Shown: positions 60,225-64,000 of the stretch, piece after piece
How positions within the stretch are numbered: the first letter of the stretch is position 1
How the letters are laid out: every line of letters begins with the position of its first letter
Assembly (NCBI RefSeq): GCF_016545825.1
Contig: NC_052619.1
Span: forward strand, 33,767,803-33,831,802
Length of the DNA stretch: 64,000 nucleotides
Direction of reading: 5' to 3'
Source of the DNA: Eucalyptus grandis
Lineage: Eukaryota; Streptophyta; Magnoliopsida; Myrtales; Myrtaceae
The notes under the pieces: model-generated
The model's input: only the letters and a program-made list of their open reading frames with translations
Told to the model about the DNA's origin: nothing
The model's database searches: none
Position numbers and translations under genes: made by a program

Positions 60225-62144
60225 CCCAAGTAAAGGGAGGTAAGGAAGTTTTGATCAAAACAGTTGTTTAGGCAGTTCCTCAATACGCTATGTCTATCTT
60301 CAAGATACCTATTTCCCTTTGTAAATCTATCGAGCGGAGGATAGCTACATTTTGGTGGCAATCACAGGGTAATAGATCTAGAATACATTGAAAAAGCTGG
60401 GAAATCCTAAAGAATCGCAAAGACGCCAGAGGTCTTGGTTTTCGAGATCTTATTGCTTTTAATTAAGCACTATTAGCCAAACAGGCTTGGCATTTATTCC
60501 AACAGCCGGAGTTTTTATGGAGTAGAATCTTTAAAGGGCTTTATTTCCCTTCAAAAGAATTATGGCATGCAGAAAGAGGCGCCAAACCCTCTTGGGGATG
60601 GCAAAGCATATTGTTCGGCCGGGAGTCTATTTCAAACAAGCTACGATGGTTAGTAGGCAATGGTCAAAAGATTCGAGTCAGGGAAGATAAGTGGCTCCCT
60701 ACCGGCATCATCGATGGCCCTGCACCTCGGAATGAACCTACAATGGTTGCTGACTTTATATGTTCCGAGCAACAATCATGGAATCTGCCCTTACTTCGGG
60801 GTAGTTTTGATGATAGGATAATAGATGACATTCTCAAAATACAAATGAGACCGCGGTACACAGAAGATCAACTGATCTGGATGGGGTGAGCTAATGGGCT
60901 TTACACTGTTAAAAGAGGATATAATCTTATCACGGTAGGTGAGAACAAGCAACGTCAAAATCAGGCGTCATCTTCATATCATCCTCCACGACAACTATGG
61001 AATACAATCTGGACAGTGTAGACCAGTCCCAAACTGCGTATCTTTTTATGGTCTTTGTGTTAGAATGCAATAGCAATAGTTGAAAATCTTTCCTATCGTC
61101 ATGTTATACTAGACCTTATATGCAGGTTATGCAAAAACAACAACATTCACCCAACCCCAAAGTCCACAGAACACATTTTTACACTGCCCATGGACAAATG
61201 CAATTTGGTCTCATCCACAGCTCCAACTTAATATTCAGAAATATCAGACTCATCGATTTGATGCATGGTTGCTACAAATATCACAGAGAAAAGATCTCTT
61301 ACCGGATCTTGTGCTTATAACCTTTGTTTTGTGGCATATATGGAAAGCCATGAATGAATTTCTATCCTGTCGAAGAACCCCCAACCCTAACCAGATTGTT
61401 CTTGTTGCCATCACCTATGCCCGTTCATATTAGAGTTGCCTATTGACGTCGCTACATCAGAGATCACAGATGCCTCATCCACTTAACAATCAAGGATTAG
61501 ATCTAAACCAAACTGCTGTAGGGACCCTTACCTTTAATGGATCTACTCGATCCTATTCCAGATTGCCGTAGAACTGCCATCCATGTCCTCGATCTTTAAT
61601 TTAGCGCTGGCATCCCCCTGATCCGGGTGTGCTGAAGGTAAATATTGATGGCTCCTTTCCTATGGGTTCTCACGAAGGATCTGTCGCTTGTGTCTATCGC
61701 GACTCCTCAGGGCGGCTAATAGATGGATTCTCCAGTCGAACCACCTCTGCCCTGCAAACAGAAATACAAGCCCACAACTTATTGCTCCATTTTTTGCAAC
61801 ACAAAGGACAAACTCAAGATCATCTTATTTTAGAATTCAACTACTTGGAGATGGTACTGACACTTCAAAACCCTGATCGCACTTCTTGGGAAAACAAGGC
61901 ACTCTTTGCAGAAACGGTTGCTCTATTATGTCTCTTCCCTAACCTAGCTGTGCGTTACTGTCGCCGGGAAACCAACTTTGTCGCAGACTGGGCCGCTAAG
62001 GCCCATGGGCTTCATCTTTTACCTTTGAACTGGGCTGAGACTCCCCCTCCCTTCTTGTTCGATCTCATCTGTACTGAAGCTTTAAACTCTTGTAATTCTG
62101 CTGCCAGTTAATGCTTAATTACCTTTTTCGACCAAAAAAAAAAA
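60225..62144 (+). mobile_element. 5'-truncated L1-type LINE with RNase H domain, inactive
   Basis: Starts inside the reverse-transcriptase C-terminal region: GGKEVLIKTVV, a stop, then AVPQYAMSIFKIPISLCKSI, ERRIATFWWQ, RIHWKSWEIL and GLGFRDLIAFN. Then LLAKQAWHLF, SILFGRESI, LRWLVGNGQKIRVREDKWLP and ADFICSEQQSWN (60611-60889), typical of plant L1 elements between RT and the zinc-binding domain. After a decayed zf-RVT stretch, 61629-62111 is an open RNase H-like domain (LKVNIDGSF, ACVYRDSSGRLIDGFSSRT, ALQTEIQAHNLLLHFL, RETNFVADWAAKAHG). It ends with an 11-A tail (62134-62144). Multiple stops and frameshifts make it dead. The 5' truncation is normal for LINE insertion; I did not find a clear target-site duplication. 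Confidence 0.85.
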
Positions 62145-62691
62145 GTGTCGATTTATGTGCAGCGGCCAACAAGAAGAAAAACTAAGACTTCCGCTTGCCG
62201 ATTTCTTCGAACAATGAGTACAGAGAAATTAATGTAAGAACAAACAAAATCAAAGGAAGAGGAGCTTAGAATTTATTTGGCTAAACATGCTTTGCTTTAA
62301 TTTGGATCATATTTATTCAATGGGCTTAAACTTAGAATATATTTTAACAATTGGCCATTAATTTCTTCCCAATTAAACATTAGCCAGTAAAGGCACCCCT
62401 ACGTCATGAGAGCGGTATTTGGCTATTGGCACCCCCATGTCAAGAAAAGCCCAAGATACGAAACTCTACATTTTGTCAAGGTCAATCATCCGGTTCCAAC
62501 AACATGAAACTATACATTTTGGCCAACAACTGAACTTTTCCAATTAGTGGCATTTAATAAGTAGGAAATTGGTGATCCTTGAAAATTGGCATTTTGTGAA
62601 TGGACTAAGAGAGTGACAAAAACAGAGTAACTAAGCTATTTATATATGCCTCTCGGTTGATTATTGGCCTCCAAAACAAACAAACAAAATC
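62145..62691 (+). promoter_or_regulatory. Upstream region of the LRR receptor pseudogene, TATA-like box
   Basis: AT-rich intergenic DNA. CTATTTATATATGCCTC (~62637-62653) places a TATATA-type box ~50 bp before the ATG at 62692, so the transcription start would lie close to the coding start. No other signal is visible. Confidence 0.45.
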
Positions 62692-64000
62692 ATGGGTTTG
62701 GCAAAATTTGAGACACTAGTGCCTCTTTTGGCTTCCTTGGCCCTTTTCATAGTGCTTTTAGTAATCATTCCACAAGGTGCAATTCCTATTTATGCCTTCA
62801 CACTAGAAACACAAGCCCTTCTCAAATAGAAATGTAGCCTTCAAAACCAAAACCAATCCACATTTTCTCTATCTACATGGACTTTCCCTTCTCAAAATGC
62901 CACCGACTCCAATGCGACGGCGGTGAGCCCATTCAGGTGGTACGACATCTTATGTAACCGAGCTAGGAGCATGGTTGGAATCAGTCTCACCAATTCAAAC
63001 GTCAAAGGTTCACTCAATGAGTTCCCGTTCCCATCTTTGCCGTGGCTTGCCTATATACACTTGCACATAAATGAACTCTTTGGCCATATTCCACCTCAAG
63101 TTGGTCTTTTATCCAATCTCACCTACCTTGACCTCTCCTCCAATCAACTATTTGGGATAATACCGAGGGAGATTGGTGAGCTCACGAAGCTTGAGGTGTT
63201 TAACATTGCTTTGAACGAGTTGAACAATTTTATCCCTGATGAAATAGGTCAATTGTGCTTGCTAAATGAGCTTGTCTTGTATTCAAACCAGTTGGATGGA
63301 ACACTTCCTTATTCCTTGGGTAACTTGAGTAGCCTCATTAGGGTATCCATCTCTGAAAATTCATTTTCTGGATCTATTCCTCTTGAAATGGAGAATTTAA
63401 CAAACTTAGAGGAGATTTACATGGTTTTCAACTCCTTGATAAGGCAATTTCCTCCCACTTTTGAGAAATTGATGAATTTGACAGAATTTCATGCAAGTCA
63501 CAATGAACTCTTTGGCTGTATTCCACCTCAAGTTGTTTTTTTTTTTTTTTTTAAACTAATCTCACCTACCTTGACCTCTCCTTTAATTGACTATTCGGGA
63601 TGATACTGAGGGAGATTGGTGAGCTCACGAAGCTCAAGGTGCTTGACCTTGCCTTTAACAAGTTGAATGACTCTATCCCCAATGAAATAAGTCAGTTGCC
63701 TTTGCTAAACGTGTTTGCCTTGTATTCAAAAAAGTTGGATGGAACACTTTCTTCTTCCTTGGGTAACTTGAGTAGCCTCACTAGGGTATCCATCTCTGAA
63801 AATTCATTTTCTAGATCTATTCCTCTTGAAATGAGGAATTCGACAAACTTAGAGGAGATTTACATGGTTTCCAACTCCTTGACAGGGCCAATTCCTCACA
63901 CTTTTGGGAAATTGATGAAACTGATAGAATTTCATGCAAGTCACAATGAACTCTTTAGTTGTATTCCGCCTCAAGTTGGTCTTCTAATCAATCTCACCTA
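62692..64000 (+). pseudogene. LRR receptor-like kinase (MIK2-like), N-terminal part, disrupted
   Basis: Ectodomain start of a plasma-membrane LRR receptor kinase of the MIK2-like group. The signal peptide is MGLAKFETLVPLLASLALFI (from 62692), followed by the LRRNT region ETQALLK. A TAG then stands at 62827, where family members normally have Trp of LLKWK. The frame continues open: STWTFPSQNATDSNA, then about ten LRRs (LTYLDLSSNQLFGIIPREIG, LSSLIRVSISENSFSGSIP). At ~63540 a T-run of ~18 replaces ...GLLSN and shifts the frame; a TGA follows at 63588. In the new frame the LRRs restart (LTKLKVLDLAFNKLNDSIP, LSSLTRVSISENSFSRSIP) and run off the window end. No transmembrane or kinase part is visible here. 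Two stops and one frameshift make it a pseudogene, unless the window has errors. Confidence 0.85.
63064..64000 (+). repeat. ~432-444 bp tandem blocks of LRRs
   Basis: The phrase AATGAACTCTTTGGC.ATATTCC-type, followed by CACCTCAAGTTG and (C/A)AATCTCACCTACC, occurs at ~63070, ~63505 and ~63948. Between them the order of LRR phrases is the same (GAGATTGGTGAGCTCACGAAGC, TGGATGGAACACTT, GGGTAACTTGAGTAGCCTCA, TCTGAAAATTCATTTTCT). Spacing of ~435 and ~443 bases fits 144 codons, or six 24-residue repeats. Confidence 0.85.

Noticed and set aside
1..64000. tRNA, rRNA or snRNA genes
   Set aside because: I scanned for cloverleaf-type A/B boxes and rRNA-like blocks while reading and saw none convincing. 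A tRNAscan or Rfam run would be decisive.

Overview
This is plant nuclear DNA, almost certainly from a eudicot. The evidence is multi-exon genes with GT-AG and GC-AG introns, plant-restricted protein families (a neprosin-type peptidase, a MIK2-like LRR receptor, an organelle-targeted PRPP synthetase), plant Ty3 and L1-type retroelements, and AT-rich intergenic DNA dense in MULE-type MITEs. The composition recalls Myrtaceae such as Eucalyptus, but I cannot establish the species. Only five protein genes are recognisable, and two carry reading-frame damage.

Layout. 1-4530: the 5' part of a minus-strand Ty3 element, with a decayed gag, an initiator-Met tRNA primer site and a 3.26 kb LTR. It is inserted at the edge of a large non-coding tandem array (4531-about 15215) whose ~3.2 kb unit is built of two related halves. 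15870-21436: a neprosin-family gene in seven exons, with two GC-AG introns, a MULE-MITE in intron 3 and a one-base frameshift in exon 3. 21.4-29.6 kb: a transposon-rich interval holding a SOUL-like gene fragment, a 300-bp palindrome, a solo-LTR candidate and long-inverted-repeat elements.

29.6-38.6 kb: a local duplication. A complete four-SANT REB1/TTF-I-like gene (36709-38588) has a broken, internally deleted copy 5.9 kb upstream (29778-31687). Between them lies a decayed minus-strand retroelement (gag with a DUF7745-like N-terminus). 38.6-43.2 kb is intergenic, with an LTR of the same family as the one near 34.6 kb and a MITE with a perfect 9-bp target duplication just upstream of the next gene.

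43459-48266 (+) is a seven-exon organelle-type phosphoribosyl-pyrophosphate synthetase (PRS3-like). 51128-55634 (-) is a ten-exon anthranilate phosphoribosyltransferase-like gene whose PRPP-binding motifs are degenerate. The two are convergent neighbours. 55.6-62.1 kb is repeat-dominated, with a foldback element and a 5'-truncated L1-type LINE. 62692-64000 is an LRR receptor pseudogene made of ~432-440 bp tandem blocks; it runs off the window.

The genes do not form an obvious pathway. The only functional link is that one makes PRPP and its neighbour belongs to a PRPP-using fold. The most unusual structures are the two-half macrosatellite and the REB1-like duplication. I found no clearly new biochemical system. 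All splice sites were placed by hand from reading frame, consensus dinucleotides and family conservation.
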